Source: Gordonia westfalica (GTDB lineage Bacteria > Actinomycetota > Actinomycetes > Mycobacteriales > Mycobacteriaceae). From it: a stretch of 64,000 nucleotides of DNA. This document shows, piece after piece, positions 43,269 through 52,310 of this stretch. How positions within the stretch are numbered: the first letter of the stretch is position 1; every line of letters begins with the position of its first letter. The stretch spans positions 1,798,001-1,862,000 of the forward strand of contig NZ_FNLM01000034.1 in assembly GCF_900105725.1 (NCBI RefSeq). Direction: 5' to 3'. The position numbers were made by a program, and so were the translations under genes. A model generated the notes under the pieces. It searched no databases. It worked only from the letters and a program-made list of their open reading frames with translations, and was not told the origin of the DNA.

Positions 43269-43914
43269 GCAGAGCGGCGAGATCGACGTCGAGGACCTCG
43301 GCCACGGCCTCGGCGGTGATGGCACCCTCGCGCAGGATGCGCGGCTCCGCGCCCGAGACGTCGACGATCGTCGACGCCTGCGCGGCCGGCGCGGGTCCGC
43401 CGTCCAGGTAGACCGAGATCTCGTCGCCGAGCTGTTCGCGGGCCTCGTCGGCGGTGGTGGCCGGCGGGCGGCCCGACACGTTCGCGCTCGAGACCGCCAT
43501 CGGCCCGACCTCGCGCAGCAGCTCGATCGCGACCGGGTGCAGCGGCATGCGCAGCATCACCGTGCCGTCGGTGTCACCGAGATCCCAGGCGAGTGAAGGT
43601 GCTTGGCGGACAACGAGACTCAGTCCACCGGGCCAGAACGCCTCGATCAGGTCACGGGCGGCCTGCGGCACGGACAGCACGAGTCCGTCGATGGACTGCC
43701 AGGAGCCGACGAGAACCGGCACCGGCATGTCCCGGCCGCGATGTTTCGCCGCGAGCAGCGAACCGACGGCGTCGGAATCGAAGGCGTCGCAACCGACTCC
43801 GTAGAGCGTGTCGGTGGGGACCACCACCAGGCGTCCCGCCTTCGCCGCCCCGACGGCCGCGCGAATGCCCGCCGAACGGCTCTGCGGGTCGTTGCAGTCG
43901 AAAACAATGCTCAC
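43261..43914 (-). CDS. tsaC: L-threonylcarbamoyladenylate synthase (TsaC/YrdC family)
   Basis: Makes threonylcarbamoyl-AMP from threonine, bicarbonate and ATP for the t6A modification of ANN-decoding tRNAs. The 217-aa protein is a single YrdC domain without the extra Sua5 domain: VVVPTDTLYGVGCDAF, LLAAKHRGRDMPVPVLV, RMPLHPVAIELL and PMAVSSANVSGRPPATT are all present. The GTG start at 43914 lies 12 bases after the prmC stop with AGGATGGA upstream. The order prfA-prmC-tsaC is the common bacterial translation-maintenance operon. Confidence 0.95.
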   Translation of the reverse strand: MSIVFDCNDPQSRSAGIRAAVGAAKAGRLVVVPTDTLYGVGCDAFDSDAVGSLLAAKHRGRDMPVPVLVGSWQSIDGLVLSVPQAARDLIEAFWPGGLSLVVRQAPSLAWDLGDTDGTVMLRMPLHPVAIELLREVGPMAVSSANVSGRPPATTADEAREQLGDEISVYLDGGPAPAAQASTIVDVSGAEPRILREGAITAEAVAEVLDVDLAALRG

Positions 43915-43926
43915 CCGTCCATCCTG

Positions 43927-44841
43927 TCATGGACGACGGTCGGGCATTCCGCGAGACGCGCCTGCGCCGATGCGGCGCGCGGTCACGAAGCGGGGTCGGC
44001 CCGCCAGATCGGTGTGGGCGGTCACCTCGTCGAACGCACCGTGGGCGCGCAGGCAGTCGACGACGGCGTCCGAGGTCGTGTCGTCGTGCTCGATGCCGAC
44101 GAGCCCACCGACGGAGAGCATGCTCGCGATGACCGGCACCATCGGCACGATCACGCTCATCCCGTCGTCGCCGCCGAAGACGGCGCGGGCCGGATCGTGG
44201 GCCACCTCGGGTCCGACCTCCGAGCGGAGGGGGACGTAGGGCGGATTGGTGACGACGATCGAGATGCTGCCGGCCGGGATCGTCCCGGCGATCCGCGCGG
44301 CATCGGTGACGTCGGCGGCCACCACCTCGAGCCGCTCCCCCACCTCCGACGGAGCATCGGCGACGTTGCGCCGCAACCATTTCAATGCGGCGTCGTCCAT
44401 CTCTACGGCCGTCACGCGCGCGGATTCGACCATCGTCGCCAGGGCGATGGCGAGCGCACCGCTACCGCTGCACAGATCGACGATCCGGACCGGAGCGGAC
44501 ATGCTTCCCGCGGCCGACGACGCCCATTCGAGCAGGTACTCGGTTTCCGGGCGGGGGATGAAGACACCCGGCCCGACGGCCAGCTCGAGCGGACCGAAGG
44601 CCGCGGTGCCGACGATGTGCTGCAACGGGATTCGCCGCGACCGCTGGTCGACGGCCGCACGGAACTCCCGCAGATCATCGTCGTCGATCGTGTCGATGAC
44701 GATCAGGCGGCCCGGATCGCAGCCGAGGACGTGCGCCATGAGCCAGTCGGCGTCGCGTCGCGCCGAGTCGATCCCGGCGGCGGCCAGTTGCGCCGTGGCA
44801 CTGCGGATTTCGTCGGCCACCCGGGCCGGCGCGTCCGACAT
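43927..44841 (-). CDS. prmC: Peptide chain release factor N5-glutamine methyltransferase PrmC
   Basis: Methylates the Gln of the GGQ motif in release factors, using SAM. The 304-aa protein has a helical N-terminal domain (about 1-75), motif I in VRIVDLCSGSGALAIAL and the catalytic NPPYVPL. It follows prfA, its substrate gene, with only 5 bases between them. ATG 44841 gives the family-typical start; the longer open frame upstream is a shadow of prfA. Confidence 0.96.
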   Translation of the reverse strand: MSDAPARVADEIRSATAQLAAAGIDSARRDADWLMAHVLGCDPGRLIVIDTIDDDDLREFRAAVDQRSRRIPLQHIVGTAAFGPLELAVGPGVFIPRPETEYLLEWASSAAGSMSAPVRIVDLCSGSGALAIALATMVESARVTAVEMDDAALKWLRRNVADAPSEVGERLEVVAADVTDAARIAGTIPAGSISIVVTNPPYVPLRSEVGPEVAHDPARAVFGGDDGMSVIVPMVPVIASMLSVGGLVGIEHDDTTSDAVVDCLRAHGAFDEVTAHTDLAGRPRFVTARRIGAGASRGMPDRRP

Positions 44842-44846
44842 AGGGG

Positions 44847-45923
44847 TTATTCGGCTTCCATGCGGGCCTGGCGCTCGGCGGCGACCAGCGCGTCGAGGAG
44901 GTTGTCCATGTCGCCGGCGAGCACCGCGTCGAGGTTGTTCGCCTTGTATCCGATGCGGTGATCGGTGATGCGGTTCTCCGGGAAGTTGTAGGTGCGGATG
45001 CGCTCGGACCGGTCGACGGTACGGATCTGCGCGGCCCGGCCCTCGGCAGCGGCCGCCTCGGCCTCCTCCTCCGCCGCGGACTGGAGGCGGGCGGCGAGGA
45101 CCTGCATGGCGCGGGCCTTGTTCTGGAGCTGCGACCGCTCGTTCTGGCAGGTCACCACGATTCCGGTGGGCAGGTGTGTGATGCGCACGGCCGAGTCGGT
45201 GGTGTTCACGCCCTGACCGCCTTTGCCCGACGACCGGTAGACGTCGATGCGCAGGTCGGATTCGTCGATCGCGACCTCGGCGACCTCTTCGGGCTCGGGA
45301 TAGATCAGCACTCCGGCCGCCGAGGTGTGGATACGCCCCTGGGACTCGGTCACCGGCACACGCTGCACACGGTGGACGCCGCCCTCGAACTTGAGTCGCG
45401 ACCACACGCCGTCCCGGACCGTCTCCTTGGACTTGATCGAGAAGGTCGCCTCTTTGTAGCCCCCTAGGTCGGATTCGGTGACGCCGAGGGTCTGCACCTT
45501 CCATCCGTGCCGTTCGCAGTACTTGAGGTACATGCGCGCCAGATCCGACGCGAACAGCGCGGACTCCTCGCCACCGGCGCCGGACTTGATCTCGAGCACC
45601 ACGTCATCGCTGTCGTGGGGGTCGCGCGGGGCGAGCAGGTCGGTGAGCGTCGCGTCGAGTTCCTCGACGGTCGCCTCCAGGGCTGGGATCTCGGCGGCGA
45701 ACGACGAATCGTCGGCCGCGAGTTCACGCGCCGCCTCGAGGTCCTCGCGGGCCGCCTTGAGCTTGTTGTAGGTCGACATCACCGGGGCGAGTTCGGCGAA
45801 CCGCTTTCCCACCCGGCGGGCTGCGGCCGGGTCGTCGTGGAGCGCCGGATCGGACAGCTGCCGCTCGAGACCGGAGTGTTCGGCCAGGATGTCATCGATG
45901 GCCGACGGACTCTGCGTACTCAC
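44847..45923 (-). CDS. prfA: Peptide chain release factor 1
   Basis: Ends translation at UAA and UAG codons. The 358-aa length matches the M. tuberculosis protein. The codon-reading motif is PVT (in [16 protein letters not shown]) and the hydrolysis motif is GGQ in [15 protein letters not shown] 45923 is chosen because TGAGG lies six bases before it; an earlier GTG (45935) overlaps that ribosome binding site. It heads the prfA-prmC-tsaC group and lies downstream of the rpmE terminator. Confidence 0.97.
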   Translation of the reverse strand: MSTQSPSAIDDILAEHSGLERQLSDPALHDDPAAARRVGKRFAELAPVMSTYNKLKAAREDLEAARELAADDSSFAAEIPALEATVEELDATLTDLLAPRDPHDSDDVVLEIKSGAGGEESALFASDLARMYLKYCERHGWKVQTLGVTESDLGGYKEATFSIKSKETVRDGVWSRLKFEGGVHRVQRVPVTESQGRIHTSAAGVLIYPEPEEVAEVAIDESDLRIDVYRSSGKGGQGVNTTDSAVRITHLPTGIVVTCQNERSQLQNKARAMQVLAARLQSAAEEEAEAAAAEGRAAQIRTVDRSERIRTYNFPENRITDHRIGYKANNLDAVLAGDMDNLLDALVAAERQARMEAE

Positions 45924-46026
45924 TGCGAACCTCACTTGTAGAGACGGAACTCACTGCCGGGGTCATCTCCGGCGAACCACCCGGGATCGGGCTACCTCGA
46001 ATCGGGACATGCCGACCAAACACAAA

Positions 46027-46062
46027 CGACGCCCGTCCCGACTCGGCGTCGGGCGGGCGTCG
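46027..46062 (-). terminator. rpmE intrinsic terminator
   Basis: CGACGCCCG and CCCGAC pair with GTCGGG and CGGGCGTCG with a single bulged base, giving a 15-bp stem. On the minus strand it is followed by the T-rich TTTGTGTTTGG. Confidence 0.8.
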
Positions 46063-46071
46063 CAGCGTGGT

Positions 46072-46284
46072 CTACTTGGCGCGCTTGCCGTAGCGCTTCT
46101 CGAACCGGGCGACACGGCCGCCGGTGTCGAGGATCTTCTGCTTGCCCGTGTAGAACGGGTGGCACTGCGAGCAGACTTCGACGTTCACGCGACCGTTGGC
46201 AGCGGTGCTGCGGGTCTCGAACGTGTTGCCGCAGCCGCAGACGACGGTGGTCGCCGCGTACTCGGGGTGGATTCCCTGCTTCAT
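46072..46284 (-). CDS. rpmE: 50S ribosomal protein L31 (zinc-binding form)
   Basis: A 70-aa ribosomal protein of the central protuberance. Four cysteines (16, 18, 38 and 41; CGCGN and CSQCH) form the zinc site of the C+ type, which is normally used when zinc is plentiful. ATG 46284 has AAAGGGAC upstream; an in-frame GTG at 46317 would add 11 untypical residues. It is a single gene with its own terminator. Confidence 0.97.
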   Translation of the reverse strand: MKQGIHPEYAATTVVCGCGNTFETRSTAANGRVNVEVCSQCHPFYTGKQKILDTGGRVARFEKRYGKRAK

Positions 46285-46566
46285 GCTGGCTGTCCCTTTC
46301 TGTGGTCGCCGGGTCACCGTCGCCTGTCGACGGTGTGAACCGGAACCGGACTCGACCGCTCAGTATGCCATGTGCGCCATTCGCGACGGAAATCGCGGAC
46401 GCGGCGGTCGCAGGTGTCTCAACATCGACGACTCCTGGTTGATTCCCGGGTTCGATTCCCCGGAGAACATCACACTCCGGAAGGGTCGTAAGGGTGCCCT
46501 AAAGATAGTACGGTGGCCGACGGCAAACCCTCCGTATGAAACCCCCGCGACCACGAAGGATCCTCG

Positions 46567-47790
46567 ATGTACGACGCCGCTTCGGCCGGTACCAGCACTC
46601 CACTGCGCACCACCCCGGATGAGTCGTCGACGCCGCAGACCGCACCCGCACGGCGCAAGCCGGCCCGGTCACCGTGGAATCGCCGGAACCCGTACCCCGC
46701 GACGATCGTGACCAACACCATCCTGTCGGGACCGGGATCGGCCAAGGAGGTCCGGCACCTCGAGATCTCCCTCGGTGACAGCGGCATCACCTACGAGCCC
46801 GGCGACGGCATCGGCATCACGCCGGTCAACGACCCGGCCCTGGTGGACCTCCTGCTCGATCGCCTCGGTGCCGCCGGAGACGAGATCATCGCCGACCGCA
46901 AGGCCACCTACAGCCTGCGCGAGGCACTCTCCACACGCTACGAGATCGGTTGCCCGTCAAAGTATCTCGCCAAGGCCGTGGCGGAGCGGACCGGCCATGC
47001 CGAGCTGACCCGCCTGATCGGGGCCGGCGACGCACAGGCACTCGACGCGTGGCTGCGCGGTCGTGACGTCCTCGACCTGCTGAACATCGATCCGACCCTC
47101 CACTTCGCCCCCGAGGAACTCCTCGAGGAGCTCAGCCCGCTGGCCCACCGCGAGTACTCGATCTCGTCGAGCCCCACCGTCCACGCGGGCACCGTGCACA
47201 TCACGATGGCGACCGTCCGTTACGTCGCCGAGGAGCGCGAACGCGGCGGCGTCTGCTCGACGCACCTCGCCGACCGCTGCGCGCCCGGTGACACCGTCAA
47301 CGTCTTCATCTCCCCCAACAAGACGTTCCGCCTCCCCGAGGGCGACGCGCCGGCCATCATGATCGGCCCCGGAACCGGCATCGCACCGTTCCGCGGCTTC
47401 CTCCACCACCGGGCGACCGACGGTTCGAGTGGCCAGAACTGGCTGTTCTTCGGTGACCAGCATCGCGACACCGACTACCTGTACGCCGACGAGATCGATC
47501 GTTTCGTCACCGACGGCCTGCTCGACCGCCTGGACCTCGCCTTCTCCCGCGACCAGGACCACAAGGTCTACGTGCAGGACCGGATGCGCGAGAACGGAGC
47601 AGATCTGTTCGCCTGGCTCGACAAGGGCGCCCACGTCTACGTGTGCGGCGACGCCGCCACGATGGCAGGCGATGTCGACGCCGCGCTGCACGAGATCGTC
47701 GCCGAGCACGGCGGTCTCGACGCCGACGGCGCTCGCGACTATGTCGACGCACTCCGCGCGGCGGGACGCTACGTCCGCGACGTCTACTGA
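46567..47790 (+). CDS. CysJ-like NADPH-dependent FAD reductase (no flavodoxin domain)
   Basis: A 407-aa flavoprotein with the C-terminal half of the sulfite-reductase/P450-reductase family. FAD binding: HREYSISSSP (R-x-Y-S) and GGVCSTHLADR. NADPH binding: GPGTGIAPFRGFL, FFGDQHRDTDYLYADEI and the C-terminal aromatic end YVRDVY. The first 45 residues are a Ser/Thr/Pro-rich tail, and the FMN (flavodoxin) domain is missing, so electrons probably pass to a separate acceptor. ATG 46567 has AAGGATCC upstream. A HemS-like gene starts 19 bases after its stop; reductase support for heme breakdown is one possible role (inference), sulfite or other reduction another. Confidence 0.8.
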   Translation: MYDAASAGTSTPLRTTPDESSTPQTAPARRKPARSPWNRRNPYPATIVTNTILSGPGSAKEVRHLEISLGDSGITYEPGDGIGITPVNDPALVDLLLDRLGAAGDEIIADRKATYSLREALSTRYEIGCPSKYLAKAVAERTGHAELTRLIGAGDAQALDAWLRGRDVLDLLNIDPTLHFAPEELLEELSPLAHREYSISSSPTVHAGTVHITMATVRYVAEERERGGVCSTHLADRCAPGDTVNVFISPNKTFRLPEGDAPAIMIGPGTGIAPFRGFLHHRATDGSSGQNWLFFGDQHRDTDYLYADEIDRFVTDGLLDRLDLAFSRDQDHKVYVQDRMRENGADLFAWLDKGAHVYVCGDAATMAGDVDAALHEIVAEHGGLDADGARDYVDALRAAGRYVRDVY

Positions 47791-47809
47791 GCTGACACCC
47801 GAGCTCGCC

Positions 47810-48790
47810 GTGCCCGACTTCACCGACGACCCGACCCCGCCGAGCGACCTCGAGACCCTGCTCGGCACACCGGGTTTCGGCGACTCATCGATCAGTTCGG
47901 ACATCGACGGCATCGCCGGGCGGCTCCCCTCGCTCGGCGAGGTCGTCGGTGTCACGGTCGCCGGACCGGTGATCATGAACGCGGTCGGCGTACACGGCGC
48001 CCCGAGTCCGCTCGGCGGACCGCTCTGCGTCGGTGCCGAGCAGATCTCGTTGCGGCTCAATCCCTCCCGGTTGTCGTCGATGCTGCAGACCGACCCCGTC
48101 GCCCAGGTGCCGCCCACGCTTCGGCTGTTCGACTCACTCGGCAACACCGCGCACGCGACGTATCTGACCGAGAACTCCGATCGCCTGGCCTTCGAGTCCC
48201 TCCTGGCCTTCGACCCAGTGTCACTGTCCACGTCGGTACCGGCCGGACACGGTCCGGGCACCGCGTCCGAGTCTGCTTCCCCGGGGGCCGCGTTTCTCGG
48301 GCCGGAGTTCATCCCGGCCGCACTCCCCGGCCGCCACGACACCGACCAGATCGGCCTGTTCGACTCGATCCTCCGCGACGGCGGTACCTCTCGGCTCCGG
48401 TCGCTGTCACAGGCCACCGGTCCCAGCGGCGTGCGGGTCGACACCCGCCGCGTGATCGCCTCACTGGAACATGCCGCCCTGCTCGGGATGACGGTGACCG
48501 TCGCGGCGGCGGCCCCGGGATGCATGCAGATGTGCCAGGACCGGCTCGACGGCGCCCGCGAGCATCGGGGGCAGATGGTGCTCGCGTCCGGCAGCACCCG
48601 GGTGATGGTCAACTTCAACCACGTCGAGCAATGCCGGGTCACCTGGTCGCAGGGCGCCTGGGGACCCACCGCGGCCGTGGAGATCTACGACCGCCGCTCA
48701 CGCTGTTGCCTGGTCGTCACCCTCACCGGGGCCGTCACCCGCGCAGCATACGAGGCATGGGATCACCTGACCGGCGACCTGACGTCCTGA
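47810..48790 (+). CDS. HemS/HmuS-like (ChuX superfamily) putative heme-handling protein
   Basis: A 326-aa protein with two repeats like those of HemS/ChuS. The first half contains LRLFDSLGNTAHATYLTEN followed by SDRLAFESLL; the second contains LEHAALLGMTVTVAAAAPGC followed by MQMCQ, VMVNFNHVEQCRVTW and VEIYD. HemS proteins bind or degrade heme; the usual C-terminal heme-contact residues are only partly kept (Cys-Met-Gln-Met-Cys where HemS has Cys-Ile-Gln-Ile-His), so activity is uncertain. The GTG at 47810 is the first start after the reductase stop; its ribosome binding site is weak. A hairpin terminator follows. The family call is from motif similarity by eye. Confidence 0.65.
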   Translation: MPDFTDDPTPPSDLETLLGTPGFGDSSISSDIDGIAGRLPSLGEVVGVTVAGPVIMNAVGVHGAPSPLGGPLCVGAEQISLRLNPSRLSSMLQTDPVAQVPPTLRLFDSLGNTAHATYLTENSDRLAFESLLAFDPVSLSTSVPAGHGPGTASESASPGAAFLGPEFIPAALPGRHDTDQIGLFDSILRDGGTSRLRSLSQATGPSGVRVDTRRVIASLEHAALLGMTVTVAAAAPGCMQMCQDRLDGAREHRGQMVLASGSTRVMVNFNHVEQCRVTWSQGAWGPTAAVEIYDRRSRCCLVVTLTGAVTRAAYEAWDHLTGDLTS

Positions 48791-48793
48791 ACG

Positions 48794-48834
48794 CCGACGG
48801 CCCCGTCCCGCACCATGCGGGAAGGGGCCGTCGG
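48794..48834. terminator. Bidirectional terminator between the HemS-like gene and rho
   Basis: CCGACGGCCCC (48794-48804) pairs with 48824-48834, with a second inner pair CCCGCA/TGCGGG. A TTGGTTG stretch follows on the plus strand. It serves the HemS-like gene and, on the other strand, rho. Confidence 0.75.
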
Positions 48835-48862
48835 TTGGTTGCTGTTCGCCGACTGCTCGACG

Positions 48863-50842
48863 TCAGTCGTCGTTGCCACCGGCTCCCGGAGCGGTCTTCT
48901 GGACCGACATCAGGAACTCGATGTTCGTCTTGGTCTTCTTGAGCTGGCTGATCAGCAGGTCGATCGCCGCCTGCGAATCGAGCCCGGACAACAGACGGCG
49001 CAGCTTGTGCACGATCGCGAACTCATCCGGCGAGAGCAGGAGTTCGTCCTTACGGGTGCCCGACGGGTTGACGTCGACCGCGGGGAACACCCGACGCTCG
49101 GAGATCTTGCGATCGAGCTTGAGCTCGGCGTTGCCGGTGCCCTTGAACTCCTCGAAGATGACCGTGTCACCGGTCGAACCGGTCTCGACCATCGCGGTGG
49201 CGATGATGGTCAGCGATCCGCCGTTCTCGATGTTGCGTGCCGCACCGAGGAACCGCTTCGGCGGGTACAGGGCGGTCGAATCGACACCACCGGAGAGGAT
49301 TCGGCCCGACGCCGGCGACGCGTTGTTGTACGCGCGACCCAGACGGGTGATCGAGTCCAGAAGCACCACAACGTCTTTGCCGCTCTCGACGAGACGCTTG
49401 GCGCGCTCGATGGCGAGCTCGGCGACCGAGGTGTGGTCTGACGGCGGACGATCGAAGGTCGAGGCGATGACCTCGCCCTTCACCGAACGCTGCATGTCGG
49501 TGACCTCTTCGGGACGCTCGTCGACGAGGACCACCATGAGGTGGCATTCCGGGTTGTTGATGGTGATCGCGTTGGCGATGTCCTGCAGGATCGTCGTCTT
49601 ACCGGCCTTGGGCGGCGACACGATCAGCGCACGCTGTCCCTTGCCGATCGGCATGATCAGGTCGATCACGCGGGTCGACAGGCGCTCCGGCGTGGTCTCC
49701 AGGCGCAGACGCTGGTTGGGGTATAGCGGGGTGAGCTTGTTGAACTCCGGACGCTTCTTCGCCGCCTCCACGTCACCGCCGTTGACGGTGTCGAGGCGAA
49801 CCAGCGGGTTGAACTTCTGGCGCTGGTTCTGCTGGTCACCCTCGCGCGGCACCTTGACCGCACCGGTGATCGCGTCGCCGCGTCGAAGTCCGTTCTTGCG
49901 CACCAGGTTCATCGACACATAGACGTCGTTGGAACCGGCCAGGTAACCCGAGGTACGGACGAAGGCGTAGTTGTCGAGCACGTCGAGGATGCCGGCGACG
50001 GGCTGCAACACGTCGTCTTCGGAGACCTGCGGCTCGTTCTGGCCGCCGTCGCGGTCGCGCCCACGACGACGCTCGCGGAACCGGCGTCCGCGGCGACGAC
50101 CGCCGCCGTCCTCGTCGTCATCGCGATTGTCGCGGTTGTCGCGGTTCTGGCCGCCCCCGCGGTTCTGGCCGCCCTCGCGGTTCTGGTTGTCCCGGCTCTG
50201 GTTGTCCCGGTTCTGGTTCCGGTTGCGGCGATTGCGCTGCTCGCCGCCCTCGGAGTCACCACCCTTGGGAGTTTCGCCCTTGGCGTCGGCCTTCTGCTCG
50301 CCGGCCTCGGGGGCCTCCTTCTTCTTGCCCGCCGAGCGGGGCGCCCGACCGGAGTCACCTTCATCGGCGGACTCGACGATCGACAGCTGCCCGTCCTCGG
50401 ACGAGGCCTTGGCGCTCCGGCGCCTGGTCTCGGTCTTGGCCTCCGGACTCTTGGCCTCCGGACTCTTGGCTTCTGGGCTCTTGGCTTCTGGGCTCTTGGT
50501 TTCTGGGCTCTCGGCTTCTGGGGCCTCGGCCTCGGCACTCTTGGCTGCAGGGGCCTTGGCTTCTGCAGCCGTGGCCTCGGAGTTCTTGGGCTCTGCACTC
50601 TTGGCGGCGGAACCGCCCGCCTGGCGCTCCTTGATGGCGGCGATCAGGTCGCCCTTGCGCATGCCGGACGTGCCCTTGATGCCGAGCTCACCGGCAACGG
50701 TCCGCAGTTCGCTGAGCACCATGCCGGACAGGCCGGTACGGGCTGCGCGAGCGCGTGTCTTGGCCGGTTGCCCCGAGTCAGGGCCGGCCGAACCCGCGGA
50801 TTCCTGCTCGGCAGGTGCGGTGATCAGGTCCGTATCTGTCAC
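48863..50842 (-). CDS. rho: Transcription termination factor Rho with long disordered insert
   Basis: Hexameric RNA helicase of 659 aa. A Rho_N segment (LSELRTVAGELGIKGTSGMR, about 40-75) is followed by an actinobacterial insert of some 200 residues: KSPEA pentapeptide repeats encoded by 15-bp DNA repeats (50433-50523), an acidic part, and an RG/Asn-rich part (NRDNQSRDNQNREGGQNRGG). Then come the RNA-binding domain (YVSMNLVRKNGLRRGD) and ATPase core with SPPKAGKTTILQD, VVLVDERPEEV and LLDSITRLGRAYN. GTG 50842 is chosen with AAAGGAC upstream; the open frame before it is leader sequence. The insert is expected to bind RNA or drive condensation. The promoter lies about 280 bases upstream, leaving a long 5' leader. 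Confidence 0.95.
   Translation of the reverse strand: MTDTDLITAPAEQESAGSAGPDSGQPAKTRARAARTGLSGMVLSELRTVAGELGIKGTSGMRKGDLIAAIKERQAGGSAAKSAEPKNSEATAAEAKAPAAKSAEAEAPEAESPETKSPEAKSPEAKSPEAKSPEAKTETRRRSAKASSEDGQLSIVESADEGDSGRAPRSAGKKKEAPEAGEQKADAKGETPKGGDSEGGEQRNRRNRNQNRDNQSRDNQNREGGQNRGGGQNRDNRDNRDDDEDGGGRRRGRRFRERRRGRDRDGGQNEPQVSEDDVLQPVAGILDVLDNYAFVRTSGYLAGSNDVYVSMNLVRKNGLRRGDAITGAVKVPREGDQQNQRQKFNPLVRLDTVNGGDVEAAKKRPEFNKLTPLYPNQRLRLETTPERLSTRVIDLIMPIGKGQRALIVSPPKAGKTTILQDIANAITINNPECHLMVVLVDERPEEVTDMQRSVKGEVIASTFDRPPSDHTSVAELAIERAKRLVESGKDVVVLLDSITRLGRAYNNASPASGRILSGGVDSTALYPPKRFLGAARNIENGGSLTIIATAMVETGSTGDTVIFEEFKGTGNAELKLDRKISERRVFPAVDVNPSGTRKDELLLSPDEFAIVHKLRRLLSGLDSQAAIDLLISQLKKTKTNIEFLMSVQKTAPGAGGNDD
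50433..50523 (-). repeat. 15-bp tandem repeats inside rho
   Basis: About six imperfect copies of a 15-bp unit (CTCTTGGCTTCTGGG type on the plus strand) encode repeated K-S-P-E-A/T. Adjacent copies share third-position changes, which suggests recent duplication. Confidence 0.75.
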
Positions 50843-51305
50843 GGAAGTCCTTTCGTTCCTCCCGCAGACGGAAGCTGCGTGAGGTCTACGTTTCCCTGCT
50901 GTGTACGCGAGGGAGTCCGTCCGCGTTGGACGGTAGGGGTGAACGGTCAGAGAGATGTTCGGTCCCGCTGCGAGCGTGCTCGGGAGCCACCCCGTGCTTC
51001 GGCACCGTCGACAGAGACCCACGACCCCGGCCGGATACGATCGGTCTCCCCGATCGGTGATGGATGAGAAGCACGGCAGGACAAGCCCGCGCGGCTAGAC
51101 CAGAATATGTTAACCCCGTTCGCATGATAGGGGCAACACGCCGAAAGTGCCAAATGAGGACACCGATCGGCATTCGTGATCGTCGGCGCGAGAGACCGCC
51201 GAACACTGTTTCCCCAACGTCACACTGTTTCCCCAACGTCCGTTGCCCATAAGGTATTCCCACCGGGCCCGGGAACGAAACGCTCAGTGTGCGAGCGCGA
51301 CGACC
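50843..51305 (-). promoter_or_regulatory. rho promoter and long 5' leader region
   Basis: No gene is supported in these 463 bases between rho and thrB. On the minus strand the -35 TTGGCA (51153-51148) and -10 TATCAT (51129-51124) are 18 bases apart, giving a transcript with about 275 bases of leader before the rho start. A perfect 19-bp tandem repeat (51203-51240) lies just upstream of the promoter. A small dyad TTCCC/GGGAA near 51257-51274 may end the thr operon. Confidence 0.65.
51203..51240. repeat. Perfect 19-bp tandem repeat upstream of the rho promoter
   Basis: ACACTGTTTCCCCAACGTC occurs at 51203-51221 and again at 51222-51240 without change. It lies 50 bases upstream of the rho -35 box and could be a pair of regulator sites or a simple duplication. 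Confidence 0.7.
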
Positions 51306-52310
51306 TCAGCCTGCGCTGATGTCGACCCCGCCGGCGATGGCCACCGAGTGGGTGGTGAAACCGAGACCCTGCGCGACCACCCGGATGTCGGCCGGAATCG
51401 GCGCGGTACCCAGCACCAGCACCGTCGGGCCGGCGCCGGAGACCGTCGCGGCGTGCCCGCGAGCGCGCAGCTCGGCGACGAGTTCGCTGGTCGGCACCAT
51501 CGCCGACGCACGATAGGGCTGGTGCAACCGGTCCGCGGAAGCGGCCATGAGCTTGCGCGGATCCGAGGTCAGCGCCACGACGGCGAGCGCGGCGCGGCTC
51601 AGATTGAAGATCGCATCGGCGCGCGGCACCTCATCCGGCAGCAGGCCGCGCGTGAACGACGTCGACGACTCGGTGTCGGGGACGAACACGGTCGCGCACA
51701 CGTCGGGGTGCACCGACAGTCGGTGAGCGTGATAGGAGCTCACCTCGTCCGAGGTCTCCGTCCACGTGACGACGACCGAACCCAGGACGCTCGCGGCGGC
51801 GTTGTCCGGGTGCCCCTCGAACTCGCTGGAGAGCTGAACCAGTTCGTCGGCGGACAGGCCCACGCCGAATCCCGCGGCCGAGATCAGGCCGGAGGCGGCG
51901 GCGAGGCCGGAGACCGCCGCCGCGGCCGACGACCCGAGGCCCCGCGAATGTGGAATCTGGTTGACGCAGCGCAACTTCAGGCCGGGTGCGGACACACCGG
52001 CGTGCGCGAGACCGCGATTGAGGGCACGCACGACGAGATGGGACTCGTCGCGGGGCACGTCGGCCGAGCCCTCCCCCTCGACGTCGAGAACGACCCCGGC
52101 CTCGACGGTTTCGACGATCACCTCGTCGTAGATGCCCAAAGCGATGCCCAGACAGTCAAATCCCGGCCCGAGGTTGGCGCTCGACGCCGGCACCCGGACG
52201 CGCGCCGAGACGCCCACCGGTAGCTGTCGCGTCGCCACCCCGGGCTGTGTCATCTCGCCGTTCTGCGTCATCTCCTCGACCCCGGCGGACTCAGCCGACA
52301 CCGAGGGCAT
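51306..52310 (-). CDS. thrB: Homoserine kinase
   Basis: GHMP-family kinase that phosphorylates homoserine on the way to threonine. The ATP loop is [16 protein letters not shown]; the N-terminal block [18 protein letters not shown] and the C-terminal [16 protein letters not shown] are family motifs. The start is uncertain: ATG 52310 (334 aa) overlaps thrC by 20 bases, while ATG 52271 (321 aa) has GAGGAG directly adjacent and ATG 52253 is also open. I list the longest. It is the last gene of the argS-lysA-hom-thrC-thrB series. Confidence 0.94.
   Translation of the reverse strand: MPSVSAESAGVEEMTQNGEMTQPGVATRQLPVGVSARVRVPASSANLGPGFDCLGIALGIYDEVIVETVEAGVVLDVEGEGSADVPRDESHLVVRALNRGLAHAGVSAPGLKLRCVNQIPHSRGLGSSAAAAVSGLAAASGLISAAGFGVGLSADELVQLSSEFEGHPDNAAASVLGSVVVTWTETSDEVSSYHAHRLSVHPDVCATVFVPDTESSTSFTRGLLPDEVPRADAIFNLSRAALAVVALTSDPRKLMAASADRLHQPYRASAMVPTSELVAELRARGHAATVSGAGPTVLVLGTAPIPADIRVVAQGLGFTTHSVAIAGGVDISAG

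Noticed and set aside
46436..46465. Sequence like a tRNA T arm (GGGTTCGATTCCCCGG)
   Set aside because: No matching acceptor stem, D arm or anticodon arm is found around it.
46486..46505. Possible IdeR/DtxR box (TAAGGGTGCCCTAA) before the CysJ-like gene
   Set aside because: The spacing and core differ from the 19-bp consensus, so iron regulation cannot be claimed.
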